Source of the DNA: Sulfurimonas sp.
GTDB lineage: Bacteria > Campylobacterota > Campylobacteria > Campylobacterales > Sulfurimonadaceae
DNA: 64,000 bases
NCBI RefSeq assembly: GCF_028713515.1
Contig: NZ_JAQTOD010000001.1
Span: 248,001 to 312,000, forward strand
Direction of reading: 5' to 3'
In this document: one piece after another, positions 25,970 through 34,312 of the stretch
How the letters are laid out: every line of letters begins with the position of its first letter
Position numbering within the stretch: the stretch's first letter is position 1
Notes under the pieces: model-generated
Seen by the model: only the letters and a program-made list of their open reading frames with translations
Told to the model about the DNA's origin: nothing
Database searches by the model: none
Program-made: the position numbers and the translations under genes

Positions 25970-27205
25970 ATGTTTTCAATCTCACAAGATTTTGCACCGC
26001 CATTTAAGCTAATTTCCCCATTTTTTATAATAGGGAGTATTTTTTATCTTTTCTCTGTTTTGTTTCTATTTTTTATAACTGGTGAAAATATAACAATGCT
26101 TAGTGGTGCTGTTTTAGGTTTTGTGCATCTATTTTTACTTGGCTTTGTGATGATGATTATCTTTGGAGCAATGGCGCAACTAGTGCCAGTTGTACTTGAA
26201 GTTGGGCACTTTGGAGTGGAGCTTTTTTACGCTATTTGGCCACTTCTTATGATAGGTACTCTTTTGATGGTGCTTGGTTTTGTGAGCTACCCTATGCTTT
26301 TACCTTTTGGTGGCGTTACTGTTTTGATTGCTATTATGATATTTATAGTTGAGATATTTTTAACAATAAAAAAAGTTCTAAAACTAAATATCATAATGAG
26401 TAGTGTTTTAATTGCAAATATTTTCTTGTTAATTGGGATAATTTTTGGACTTTTAATGGCGCTCTCATACGCTGGAATCATCAATTTGAATATAAGCGCA
26501 CTTCTTAGAAGCCATGTTTTTTCTGTAATCGGCGGATATGTAACCATTACGCTTATGGGGCTTTCTATTGTGCTTTTACCAATGTTTGGACTATCTCATG
26601 GGTTTTCCCTGAAACCACTTAAAATTGCTATTGGTATGATGAGTGCAGCGGTGCTTTTTGTTATACTCTCTTCATTTACAAACTCTGTTTTGTTTGAGTA
26701 TTTTGGATATTTACTAGCAACTGCTGCCCTTCTTATCTACTTTTATTTGGTACAGATTATCTACAAAACAAGAGCTAGAAAAGAGATAGATATATATGCA
26801 AAATCACTTATAATTGCCTATTTTTCAATGCTTGCTTCTCTGGCTTTAGCGACACTCTATTTGATTGTTGGGTATGAGCCATTATTGCTTGGCGCTGGAT
26901 GGTTAATGTTTTTTGGTTTTTTTGGTTTTGCAATTACTGGACATATATACAAAATTGTCCCATTTTTAGTCTGGTTTGAGAGATTTTCCCCGCTTGTCGG
27001 AAAACAAAAAGTGCCTATGCTTGCAGATATGCTCCCAAAAAAAAGTTCATCTGCTCAAGTTCTTTTTTGTGGGGTTGGAGTTGTGGTTGTTGCTGTTGCG
27101 ATACTACTAAAAGATGACATGCTCATAAAAGCAGGTGCTTCGTTTTTACTAATAGGCGCTGCTGCTTTTGTGAGAAGTATTTTTTATATGATAAATTATA
27201 AATAG
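25970..27205 (+). CDS. NnrS-like / haem-copper-fold polytopic membrane protein
   Basis: 411 residues with about 11-12 membrane helices. Conserved-looking His residues sit in helices or at their edges: GFVHLFLLGF (about 53), LRSHVFSVIGG, LSHGFSLKP and ITGHIYKIVPF. This is the pattern of NnrS-like and other cytochrome oxidase subunit I-related proteins without a full haem-copper centre. The start ATG 25970 is 7 bases after the DUF2249-like gene. With DUF59 downstream, roles in nitric oxide tolerance or metal-centre maintenance are plausible. Confidence 0.55.
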   Translation: MFSISQDFAPPFKLISPFFIIGSIFYLFSVLFLFFITGENITMLSGAVLGFVHLFLLGFVMMIIFGAMAQLVPVVLEVGHFGVELFYAIWPLLMIGTLLMVLGFVSYPMLLPFGGVTVLIAIMIFIVEIFLTIKKVLKLNIIMSSVLIANIFLLIGIIFGLLMALSYAGIINLNISALLRSHVFSVIGGYVTITLMGLSIVLLPMFGLSHGFSLKPLKIAIGMMSAAVLFVILSSFTNSVLFEYFGYLLATAALLIYFYLVQIIYKTRARKEIDIYAKSLIIAYFSMLASLALATLYLIVGYEPLLLGAGWLMFFGFFGFAITGHIYKIVPFLVWFERFSPLVGKQKVPMLADMLPKKSSSAQVLFCGVGVVVVAVAILLKDDMLIKAGASFLLIGAAAFVRSIFYMINYK

Positions 27206-27213
27206 GAGTTAAG

Positions 27214-27516
27214 ATGTATTCAAAAGAGGAGCTATTTTTAGCTATTTCAACCGTGATCGACCCAGAAGTTGGTTTTAATCTTGTAGAGATGGGACTTATA
27301 TATGACGCTTCATGCGATGATGATGGTAAAGTGTATGTAAAAATGACACTATCAACAAAAGCGTGCCCTATGCATCAACTAATCCAACAATGGGTAAAAG
27401 AGGCTGTTTTAAAGATGGCAAACATAAAAGAAGTTGAGATTGATTTGGTGTGGGAGCCAGAGTGGAATATCACAATGGCTGATGAGCATGTTAAAAAAGC
27501 ACTAAATAGAAGCTAG
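27214..27516 (+). CDS. MIP18/DUF59-family Fe-S assembly-type protein
   Basis: 100 residues. The DUF59 core is clear: TVIDPEVGFNLVEMGLIYD, MTLSTKACPMHQLI (with the conserved Cys-Pro) and VEIDLVWEPEW. Relatives (SufT, PaaD, MIP18) help deliver or mature Fe-S clusters. AGGAG ribosome site 7 bases upstream of ATG; third gene of the leader-controlled operon. Confidence 0.88.
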   Translation: MYSKEELFLAISTVIDPEVGFNLVEMGLIYDASCDDDGKVYVKMTLSTKACPMHQLIQQWVKEAVLKMANIKEVEIDLVWEPEWNITMADEHVKKALNRS

Positions 27517-27556
27517 TTGCACTCCTTTAATATCACAAAAATAAACTATATTAATG

Positions 27557-28579
27557 TTAAGCATTTAATTTATACTCTTTAATGGCGTCGCAAACTTTTA
27601 TTAAAGCTCTTTGATAATTTTTTAGGTTTGTGATGTACTCTAAATCGGTTGGATTTATTATACTCTGCTTTAGTGTGATAGTGATGCCATACAGATTATC
27701 GGCACCGATATTTGCTGCTATTCCAGATATATCTAAAAGTAGTTTATCTGCACCAGCACTGTTTGCAGTTGCTAGGAGTCTTTGAATTTCTGAAGCAGAA
27801 TCAGAATATTTGAGTATAAATTCATCTAGTATCTCTATATAGAAATCTTTGTCATTTCCAGATATCTCTAATCCCTTTTCGCTATCAAACTCCAAATCAC
27901 TATCTTGCGCCAGCTTTGACTCGTTGCCAGAAGAGTAGACGAAAAGCACATCATACAACGAGTCCATCCTTATTGGTTTTTCAAGATGTGCTTCCATGCC
28001 GGCATTTAACATGTTTCTTATGTCATCAGCCGCAGTATCACCACTTAGTGCGATGACTGGAATATGCTCATATTTTGGGTTTTGTCTTATGAGTCTTGTT
28101 GCTTGAAAACCATCTAGTACAGGCATGTGTGCATCCATTAAAATCAATGCAAAATTAGTATCATTTTCTAGCATATCCAGTGCCTCTTGCCCATCATTTG
28201 CTATGACAATATCCATACCAGAGCCACCTAAAATTCCAGTTAGCACTTTTTGGTTTATGACATTATCTTCGGCCACTAAAATTCTTATGTTTTTAAATAT
28301 AGAAAAATCATCTTTTGTTATTTTTTCGTGTGGCAACAAGGCTCTTTTTTTTCTATCTATAGCTATTTTTGGTGCATCTATCTTTTTTTGAGGAACTATT
28401 TTTTCCTCTGCCACTACGCTTTGTATTTTGTTGGTTTTGTTATCACTCTCTTCTGCTGTTTCATTTTGAGTTATCTCTGAGTTGCTTTTACTTTTTTTAG
28501 TGACTACATAAATTGTCACTACTATAACAACCGCTACGACCGCTACTATTTCCGTAAAAAAATTATTTATAAATCCCAT
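27557..28579 (-). CDS. Membrane-anchored response regulator with histidine-less HPt-like domain
   Basis: 340 residues. One membrane helix (about 8-26), a low-complexity linker (27-95), then a receiver domain (about 98-215) with the acidic pair in LVAEDN, the phospho-acceptor Asp in LMDAHMPVLDG, Ser in LSGD and Lys in EKPI. The C-terminal region (about 235-338) looks like an HPt helical bundle (SGIAANIGADNLYG), but where HPt domains have the phosphorylated His this one has Leu (KLLLDISG). It may be a docking or sensing domain rather than a phosphotransfer partner. No histidine kinase is adjacent. Confidence 0.8.
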   Translation of the reverse strand: MGFINNFFTEIVAVVAVVIVVTIYVVTKKSKSNSEITQNETAEESDNKTNKIQSVVAEEKIVPQKKIDAPKIAIDRKKRALLPHEKITKDDFSIFKNIRILVAEDNVINQKVLTGILGGSGMDIVIANDGQEALDMLENDTNFALILMDAHMPVLDGFQATRLIRQNPKYEHIPVIALSGDTAADDIRNMLNAGMEAHLEKPIRMDSLYDVLFVYSSGNESKLAQDSDLEFDSEKGLEISGNDKDFYIEILDEFILKYSDSASEIQRLLATANSAGADKLLLDISGIAANIGADNLYGITITLKQSIINPTDLEYITNLKNYQRALIKVCDAIKEYKLNA

Positions 28580-28669
28580 TTGAAATCCTTTTTTTTATAA
28601 TACTGTAAAAATTCAAATTTTACAAACCTAATAATCTTTTTTTCATAGCTGATAAAAGAACTCTAATGT

Positions 28670-28675
28670 ATAATG
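28670..28675 (+). promoter_or_regulatory. -10 box (TATAAT) of the rsmH operon
   Basis: TATAAT in TGTATAATGATG, 27 bases before the preferred rsmH ATG; a second TATAAT at 28684-28689 is too close to the start to serve as its promoter. Confidence 0.45.
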
Positions 28676-28701
28676 ATGTCAAATATAATACAGTAGGTTT
28701 T

Positions 28702-29631
28702 ATGCAAGATGTTCCCCATATCCCAGTTTTGTATCGTGAAGTTTTGGAAAATTTCAGTGATGTAAAAAGTGGAATTATTATTGATTGTACTATGGGTTAT
28801 GGCGGGCACTCCTCTATGATTTTAGAGGCAAATCCACATATTAAACTTATTGGCATAGACCAAGACCAAACTGCAATAGATTTCTCCACAAACAGACTGA
28901 AAAAGTACGGTGATAGGGCGGAGATAAGAAAAGGTCGTTTTTCCTCAGTCATAAAAGATATTATTAAAGAGTGCGGAGTTGGCAATATTAGGGGAGTTTT
29001 GGCTGATATTGGAGTCTCATCTCTTCAATTAGATCAAAAAGATAGAGGTTTTTCATACGAGAGTGATAATCTAGATATGAGAATGGACAGAGATGCTCCG
29101 CTAAGTGCCATGAGTGTTGTAAATGATTATTCTACAAAAGAGCTAGAGAGAGTGATTTGGGAGTATGGAGAACTTAGAAACTACAAAAAAATTGCATCTT
29201 TTATAGCTCTTAATCGCCCATTTAGTTCCGCAAAAGAGTTGAGTGATGCACTTTCGCCGATGCTACCAAAAGATAAAAGAATCCATCCTGCAACACTTTT
29301 GATGCAGGCAATTCGTATAGAGGTTAACAATGAACTCGGCGAGTTGGAGTCACTTCTAGAAAGTATAAAAGAGGCAAAATTCTCAAATGCAAAGATAGCA
29401 ATTATCTCTTTTCACTCGCTTGAAGATAGAGTTGTTAAAAATACTTTTACAAAATGGAAGGAAAATTGTATCTGTCCACCAGAAGCGATGAGATGTTTGT
29501 GCGCAAATAATTATTCATTGGGTAAAATATTGACAAAAAAGCCAATAATGGCGCAAGATGATGAACTAAAGCAAAATCCAAGAAGTAGAAGTGCGAAGAT
29601 GAGAGTTTTTAATATGGAAAGCCAAAAATGA
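28702..29631 (+). CDS. rsmH: 16S rRNA (cytosine1402-N4)-methyltransferase
   Basis: 309 residues from ATG 28702 (HIPVLYREVL at the N-terminus as in the family); the ATG at 28666 overlaps the promoter. Motifs: DCTMGYGGHS, DQDQTAID, DIGVSSLQLD, FSYESDNLDMRMD, ATLLMQAIRIEVN and ISFHSLEDR. Methylates N4 of C1402 in 16S rRNA. Heads the run into the FtsL-like gene, as in many dcw clusters. Confidence 0.95.
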   Translation: MQDVPHIPVLYREVLENFSDVKSGIIIDCTMGYGGHSSMILEANPHIKLIGIDQDQTAIDFSTNRLKKYGDRAEIRKGRFSSVIKDIIKECGVGNIRGVLADIGVSSLQLDQKDRGFSYESDNLDMRMDRDAPLSAMSVVNDYSTKELERVIWEYGELRNYKKIASFIALNRPFSSAKELSDALSPMLPKDKRIHPATLLMQAIRIEVNNELGELESLLESIKEAKFSNAKIAIISFHSLEDRVVKNTFTKWKENCICPPEAMRCLCANNYSLGKILTKKPIMAQDDELKQNPRSRSAKMRVFNMESQK

Positions 29632-29933
29632 GTGATGAGATAGAGCAGTTGGAAGCAAATGATAAAGCAGATTTGCTTGAAGAGATTGATGAAGCCATAA
29701 ACCCTAAGATGATGCTAGATAAAAAATTTCTAGCGTATGTTTTGTTCTCGATTTTGTTTGTGCTAGTTGTGCTGTTTCCAAAGATATATATACAGCAACA
29801 GATATACTTTATAAGCAGAGATGTAGCTAAACTAAAGGGCGAGTACGACGGACTTAAAGAGGAAAATAGGCTAATTAGTAGTTCAGTAGAGTCGATTAGG
29901 TTTAAAAACCAGATAATAGACCCACTTTTTTAA
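29628..29933 (+). CDS. ftsL: FtsL-like bitopic membrane protein
   Basis: 101 residues: an acidic cytoplasmic segment (1-30), one membrane helix (about 34-52) and a short periplasmic coiled coil (LKGEYDGLKEENRLISS). Sequence similarity to FtsL cannot be judged by eye, but size, topology and position directly after rsmH (ATGA overlap) fit FtsL, a member of the FtsQLB divisome subcomplex. Confidence 0.55.
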   Translation: MSDEIEQLEANDKADLLEEIDEAINPKMMLDKKFLAYVLFSILFVLVVLFPKIYIQQQIYFISRDVAKLKGEYDGLKEENRLISSSVESIRFKNQIIDPLF

Positions 29934-29942
29934 AGGTAACAG

Positions 29943-32900
29943 ATGCTTCGCCGCTTTTTAGAGTTTGCAATAGATAAGCCACTACTAAATCATATACTTC
30001 TTCTTTTTGTGGTTGTCCTCTCGGTGTTTGCATATATAAATGTTCCAAAAGAGATATTTCCACCCATGAGCATGGACAAAATAATCGTTACGGGTGGATA
30101 CTCTGGTGCTTCTGCTGATATCTTGGATAGGATGGTTGTAAAAACTATAGAGGATGATCTTCAAAATATAAATGAGTTAAGCAAAGTAAAATCAACCATC
30201 AAAAATGGCTCTTTTTCTATTGTGGCAGAGATAAAACCAGGTTCACAAAATATCAATGTTTTAAATGATGTAAATCATGCAATAACCAAAGTAAGAAAAG
30301 ATTTGCCATCCGACATGAATGAACCTGTCGCAAAGATAAAATTAAACAGTTTTCCACTTATTTTAATTGCGCTAGCTGGGGATAAAAGTAAAGAAGAACT
30401 TCTAGAAAAAGCAGAAGAGCTAAAGAGTGAGCTTAGCAAGTTTAAAGAGTTAAATGAGATAACTATTCGCGGTGACGCTGATGTTGAGCTTGTGTTTGGG
30501 ATAAATGAACAAAAAGTTTTAGCTCTTGGACTTCAGCCCTCTTTGGTGGTTGCATCTTTAAAAAACATTAGTTCAATATTTCCAATTGGAACAATAAAAG
30601 AGCGAGGTTCACACCTTTATATATCAACATTTAATGGTGAAAAAGATAAAAAAAGTGTAGAAGATACAGTGATTGGTGTGGGAGATGCAAGAGTTAGGAT
30701 AGGCGATATTGCGGATGTTTCTTTTAGACTTAGTGATGAGTCGGAACTCTCTCACTATAATGGCATGAGAAATATATCTCTTAATGTTTCAAAATCCAAA
30801 GACGGAAACGCTATAGCACTTGTTAAAGAGATAAGAGAAGTTTTAAAGGCAAAATCAAAACAGTATCCAGAATTAAAGTATGAGATATATACAGACACAT
30901 CAATCTGGATAAAAAATCGCCTAAATACAGTTTTTTCAAATATAGTTTTTGGTCTTATCCTTGTTTTTCTCTCTATGCTAATCCTCATAAATCGTGGAAT
31001 CGCTGTTGTTGTTGCACTTGGAATCCCAGTTAGTCTTATGATAGGGCTTATTGCGACAGAGCTTATGAATGATAGTTTAAATATGCTTTCTCTGCTTGGC
31101 ACACTTGTCGCCCTTGGGATGCTAGTCGATGAAGCAATAGTTGTTGCTGAGAATATTTATAGACACTTAGAAAATGGAATGGATAAAAGAGAGGCGACAA
31201 TTGTGGGCGCGATAGAGATGTTTCCAGCGGTCGTAGCATCTACGCTGACGACGATTTTTGCATTTTTGCCAATGCTTCTTTTGAGTGGTGAAATGGGGAT
31301 GTTTATAAAAATAATCCCCATTATGATAACTGTTCTTCTTCTTTCATCCCTATTTGAAGCATTTTATTTTCTACCACTTCACGCGCATGATTTTTTAAAG
31401 GTCTCAAAAGAGGGCAGTTTCACAAAAAAAGTATGGAAAAAAATGGGTTTTTTGCACAACAAGGTATTGCATTTTGTGTTTAAAAAGAAGTGGATATCTC
31501 TTATAGTGATTGTCTCTACAATTTTCTTTTCAACATTCATGCTTCTGAAAAACTCCAAATTCCAACTCTTCCCCGAGTTTGATACAACGCAAGTTTATGT
31601 CTATGGAAAAGTAAATATAAACAATGAGCTAAAAGATACAGAAGCAATAGTTACAGCACTGGAGAAAAAACTACTAGAAAATATAAAAGGAGATGATGTA
31701 TCCTCTATAACTTCTATTGTTGGTTTTAGACTTGATGCAAAAAATGAAGCCGAGGCTGGCAATCATCTTTTTCATATATTTGTTGATTTAAAAGAGAGAG
31801 CACCTGATAACTTTTTTGATAAGTATATAAATCCATATCTCTCAATAGAGTACAACAAGGATCTTCTAAAGAGACAAAGAGATGCAAAAAGCATAGCATC
31901 AGATATAGAAAAAATAGTAAAACCATTTAAAGAGATAAAAAAAGATGGAAGTTTGGTTTATGAAGAGCTTGTCGTAAGAGTTCCAGGAGCTGGAATAGTC
32001 TCTTCAGATATTGAGATAAGTTTGAGTGGCGTAGATGAGAAAAAGATGGTTGGTGGAGTAAAAAAATTAGAAAATGTGCTAGGCTCAATAAATGGAGTTA
32101 ACAATATCTCGGATGATTCAATTTTAGGAGAAAAAGAGCTAAAACTTAGAGTAAACGAATATGGACAGCAGCTCGGATTCAATGAAGAGCTTATCTCTAG
32201 GGAGCTTAGGTCTTACTACCTTAAGGGTGAGCAGGGAAAAATGTTCAATAGCAGTGGGATTGTTCGTATAAAAATTGAGAGCCATATAAATGAAAAAATT
32301 GATTCTATAAATAGAGTTGAGGTTCAGATTCCATCAACAGATCAGTTTGTTTTGGTTAAAGATATTTGCGATTTTGTTATGGTTCAGGGGTTTGTTGAGC
32401 TTAAAAAAGAGAATGGAGTTAGAGAAAAAAGCGTTATGGCATCTCTTGATAAAAAGATTATAACTTCATCAGAAGCAATTGAAAAACTAAACTCGATACT
32501 TGAGGAGCTTAAAAAAGATGGTTATAAAATAGAGATAAAAGGCGAAGAGAAAGAGAACAATAAAAACAAAAGAGAGTTGATGCAATCAGCACTAATTGCA
32601 ATATTTTTAATTTTTATCACCCTTATTTGGCTTTTTGATTCTATAAAAAAGCCACTTATAATCATCAGCGTTATACCTCTTGTTTTGGTTGGAGTTTTAG
32701 TTGGTCATATCTTGATGGGCATTAACTTGAGTATACCAGGAATGATAGGAATAATTGGTTTGGCAGGAGTTGTTGTGAATGATGGACTTTTGGTTGTAAG
32801 CTTCATAGGAGATGCAAAAAATACAGAGGAGTTGATGCAGATGGCTCAAACTAGACTTAGACCTGTTATTTTGACATCTTTAACCACTATTCTTGGACTC

Positions 32901-33062
32901 TTTACACTCATATTTTTTGCCTCTGGTCAGGCGATTATACTTCAGCCAATGGCGGTATCGCTCGGGTTTGGAATCGCTTGGGCAACTCTGCTAAATCTTA
33001 TTTTTGTACCACTGCTTTATGCGGTTGTGTATAAAATCAAAGAGGAGAGAGCAATAGTATGA
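29943..33062 (+). CDS. RND-family efflux permease (AcrB-like), stand-alone
   Basis: 1039 residues, the full RND length with 12 membrane helices and two large periplasmic loops. Helix 4 carries LVALGMLVDEAIVVAENIYR; the usual Asp-Asp proton-relay pair reads Asp-Glu. The N-terminus is typical of RND permeases (IDKPLLNHILLLFVVVLSVFAYINVPKEIFP region). No membrane-fusion or outer-membrane partner gene is adjacent, so it either borrows partners or acts as an inner-membrane transporter. It lies 9 bases after the FtsL-like gene and overlaps the next by ATGA, which ties an exporter to division and glycan genes. Confidence 0.88.
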   Translation: MLRRFLEFAIDKPLLNHILLLFVVVLSVFAYINVPKEIFPPMSMDKIIVTGGYSGASADILDRMVVKTIEDDLQNINELSKVKSTIKNGSFSIVAEIKPGSQNINVLNDVNHAITKVRKDLPSDMNEPVAKIKLNSFPLILIALAGDKSKEELLEKAEELKSELSKFKELNEITIRGDADVELVFGINEQKVLALGLQPSLVVASLKNISSIFPIGTIKERGSHLYISTFNGEKDKKSVEDTVIGVGDARVRIGDIADVSFRLSDESELSHYNGMRNISLNVSKSKDGNAIALVKEIREVLKAKSKQYPELKYEIYTDTSIWIKNRLNTVFSNIVFGLILVFLSMLILINRGIAVVVALGIPVSLMIGLIATELMNDSLNMLSLLGTLVALGMLVDEAIVVAENIYRHLENGMDKREATIVGAIEMFPAVVASTLTTIFAFLPMLLLSGEMGMFIKIIPIMITVLLLSSLFEAFYFLPLHAHDFLKVSKEGSFTKKVWKKMGFLHNKVLHFVFKKKWISLIVIVSTIFFSTFMLLKNSKFQLFPEFDTTQVYVYGKVNINNELKDTEAIVTALEKKLLENIKGDDVSSITSIVGFRLDAKNEAEAGNHLFHIFVDLKERAPDNFFDKYINPYLSIEYNKDLLKRQRDAKSIASDIEKIVKPFKEIKKDGSLVYEELVVRVPGAGIVSSDIEISLSGVDEKKMVGGVKKLENVLGSINGVNNISDDSILGEKELKLRVNEYGQQLGFNEELISRELRSYYLKGEQGKMFNSSGIVRIKIESHINEKIDSINRVEVQIPSTDQFVLVKDICDFVMVQGFVELKKENGVREKSVMASLDKKIITSSEAIEKLNSILEELKKDGYKIEIKGEEKENNKNKRELMQSALIAIFLIFITLIWLFDSIKKPLIIISVIPLVLVGVLVGHILMGINLSIPGMIGIIGLAGVVVNDGLLVVSFIGDAKNTEELMQMAQTRLRPVILTSLTTILGLFTLIFFASGQAIILQPMAVSLGFGIAWATLLNLIFVPLLYAVVYKIKEERAIV

Positions 33063-34312
33063 AAGACAAAATCTGTGTTGTGGGCTTGGGTTATGTTGGA
33101 CTTCCTCTGGCTCATGCTTTTAGTAGTAAGTATAAAGTAATTGGTTTTGATATAGCCCAAAGTAGAGTGGATGAGTTATGCAGTGGATATGATAGAACTT
33201 TGGAGCTAGATGAAGCACAAGTAAAAGAGGCTCTAGCAAATAGTATAGCATTTACTACAAATATAGACGACATCAGAGAGTGTAACATCTATATCGTAAC
33301 CGTTCCGACACCCATAGATAAACATAAAAAACCAGATTTAACTCCACTTATGATGGCTAGCAAAAGTGTTGCAAGCGTACTTAAAAAAGATGATATTGTT
33401 ATATATGAATCAACTGTTTATCCTGGATGTACAGAGGAGGAGTGTGTGCCGGTTCTGGAGAAATTTAGCGGACTGAAATTTAATGTAGATTTTTTTTGCG
33501 GCTACTCGCCAGAGCGTATTAATCCTGGAGATAAAGAGCATGCGGTTACAAAAATCCTAAAAGTTACTTCAGGAAGTACGCCAGAGATAGGCAAGAGAGT
33601 AGATGAGCTTTATGCTAGCGTTATCACGGCAGGAACGCACCTTGCACCAACTATTAAAGTAGCAGAAGCTGCAAAGATTATAGAAAATAGCCAGCGAGAT
33701 ATAAATATAGCGTTTGTGAATGAGCTAAGCATGATTTTTAACCGTCTAGGAATCGACACAAATGCAGTTTTAAAAGCCGCTGGAACTAAATGGAATTTTT
33801 TGCCATTTCGCCCAGGACTTGTTGGCGGACACTGTATCGGCGTGGACCCATATTATCTTGCACATAAAGCCCAAGAGGTAGGCTACAACCCAGAAATCAT
33901 ATTGGCTGGAAGAAGGTTAAACGATAGTATGAGCATTTATGTGGCAAATCAGGTGATAAAACTTATGATAAAAAAAGGTCACAAAATAGAGGGCTCAAGA
34001 GTGTTGGTTTTAGGAGTTACCTTTAAAGAAAATTGCCCAGATATAAGAAATTCAAAAGTTATAGATGTGATAAAAGAGCTTAAAGAGTTTGGTTGCAGAG
34101 TCGATGCAAGTGATTATTGGGCGGATGCTAAAGAGGTAGAGCGCGAGTATGGATTTAGACTAGTTGAAAACAGTATAGTAGATTTTTGCAACTATGACGC
34201 AGTTGTTTTGGCGGTCGCTCATGACGAGTATAGAGGATTAAAGTTTGATAGTAAAAAACAGGTTGTTTATGACATCAAATCTGTATTAGAACATTGTGAC
34301 GGAGGGCTATAG
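33059..34312 (+). CDS. tviB: UDP-HexNAc 6-dehydrogenase (TviB-type nucleotide-sugar dehydrogenase)
   Basis: 417 residues. NAD-binding GLGYVGLPLA, ESTVYPG, SPERINPGD, KIIENSQRDINIA and the catalytic Cys in GGHCIGVDPYYL are the signatures of the UDP-glucose/GDP-mannose dehydrogenase family; the wording closely follows TviB, which makes UDP-GlcNAcA/GalNAcA. It should supply a uronic acid for the glycan encoded downstream. Overlaps the RND gene by four bases. Confidence 0.85.
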   Translation: MKDKICVVGLGYVGLPLAHAFSSKYKVIGFDIAQSRVDELCSGYDRTLELDEAQVKEALANSIAFTTNIDDIRECNIYIVTVPTPIDKHKKPDLTPLMMASKSVASVLKKDDIVIYESTVYPGCTEEECVPVLEKFSGLKFNVDFFCGYSPERINPGDKEHAVTKILKVTSGSTPEIGKRVDELYASVITAGTHLAPTIKVAEAAKIIENSQRDINIAFVNELSMIFNRLGIDTNAVLKAAGTKWNFLPFRPGLVGGHCIGVDPYYLAHKAQEVGYNPEIILAGRRLNDSMSIYVANQVIKLMIKKGHKIEGSRVLVLGVTFKENCPDIRNSKVIDVIKELKEFGCRVDASDYWADAKEVEREYGFRLVENSIVDFCNYDAVVLAVAHDEYRGLKFDSKKQVVYDIKSVLEHCDGGL

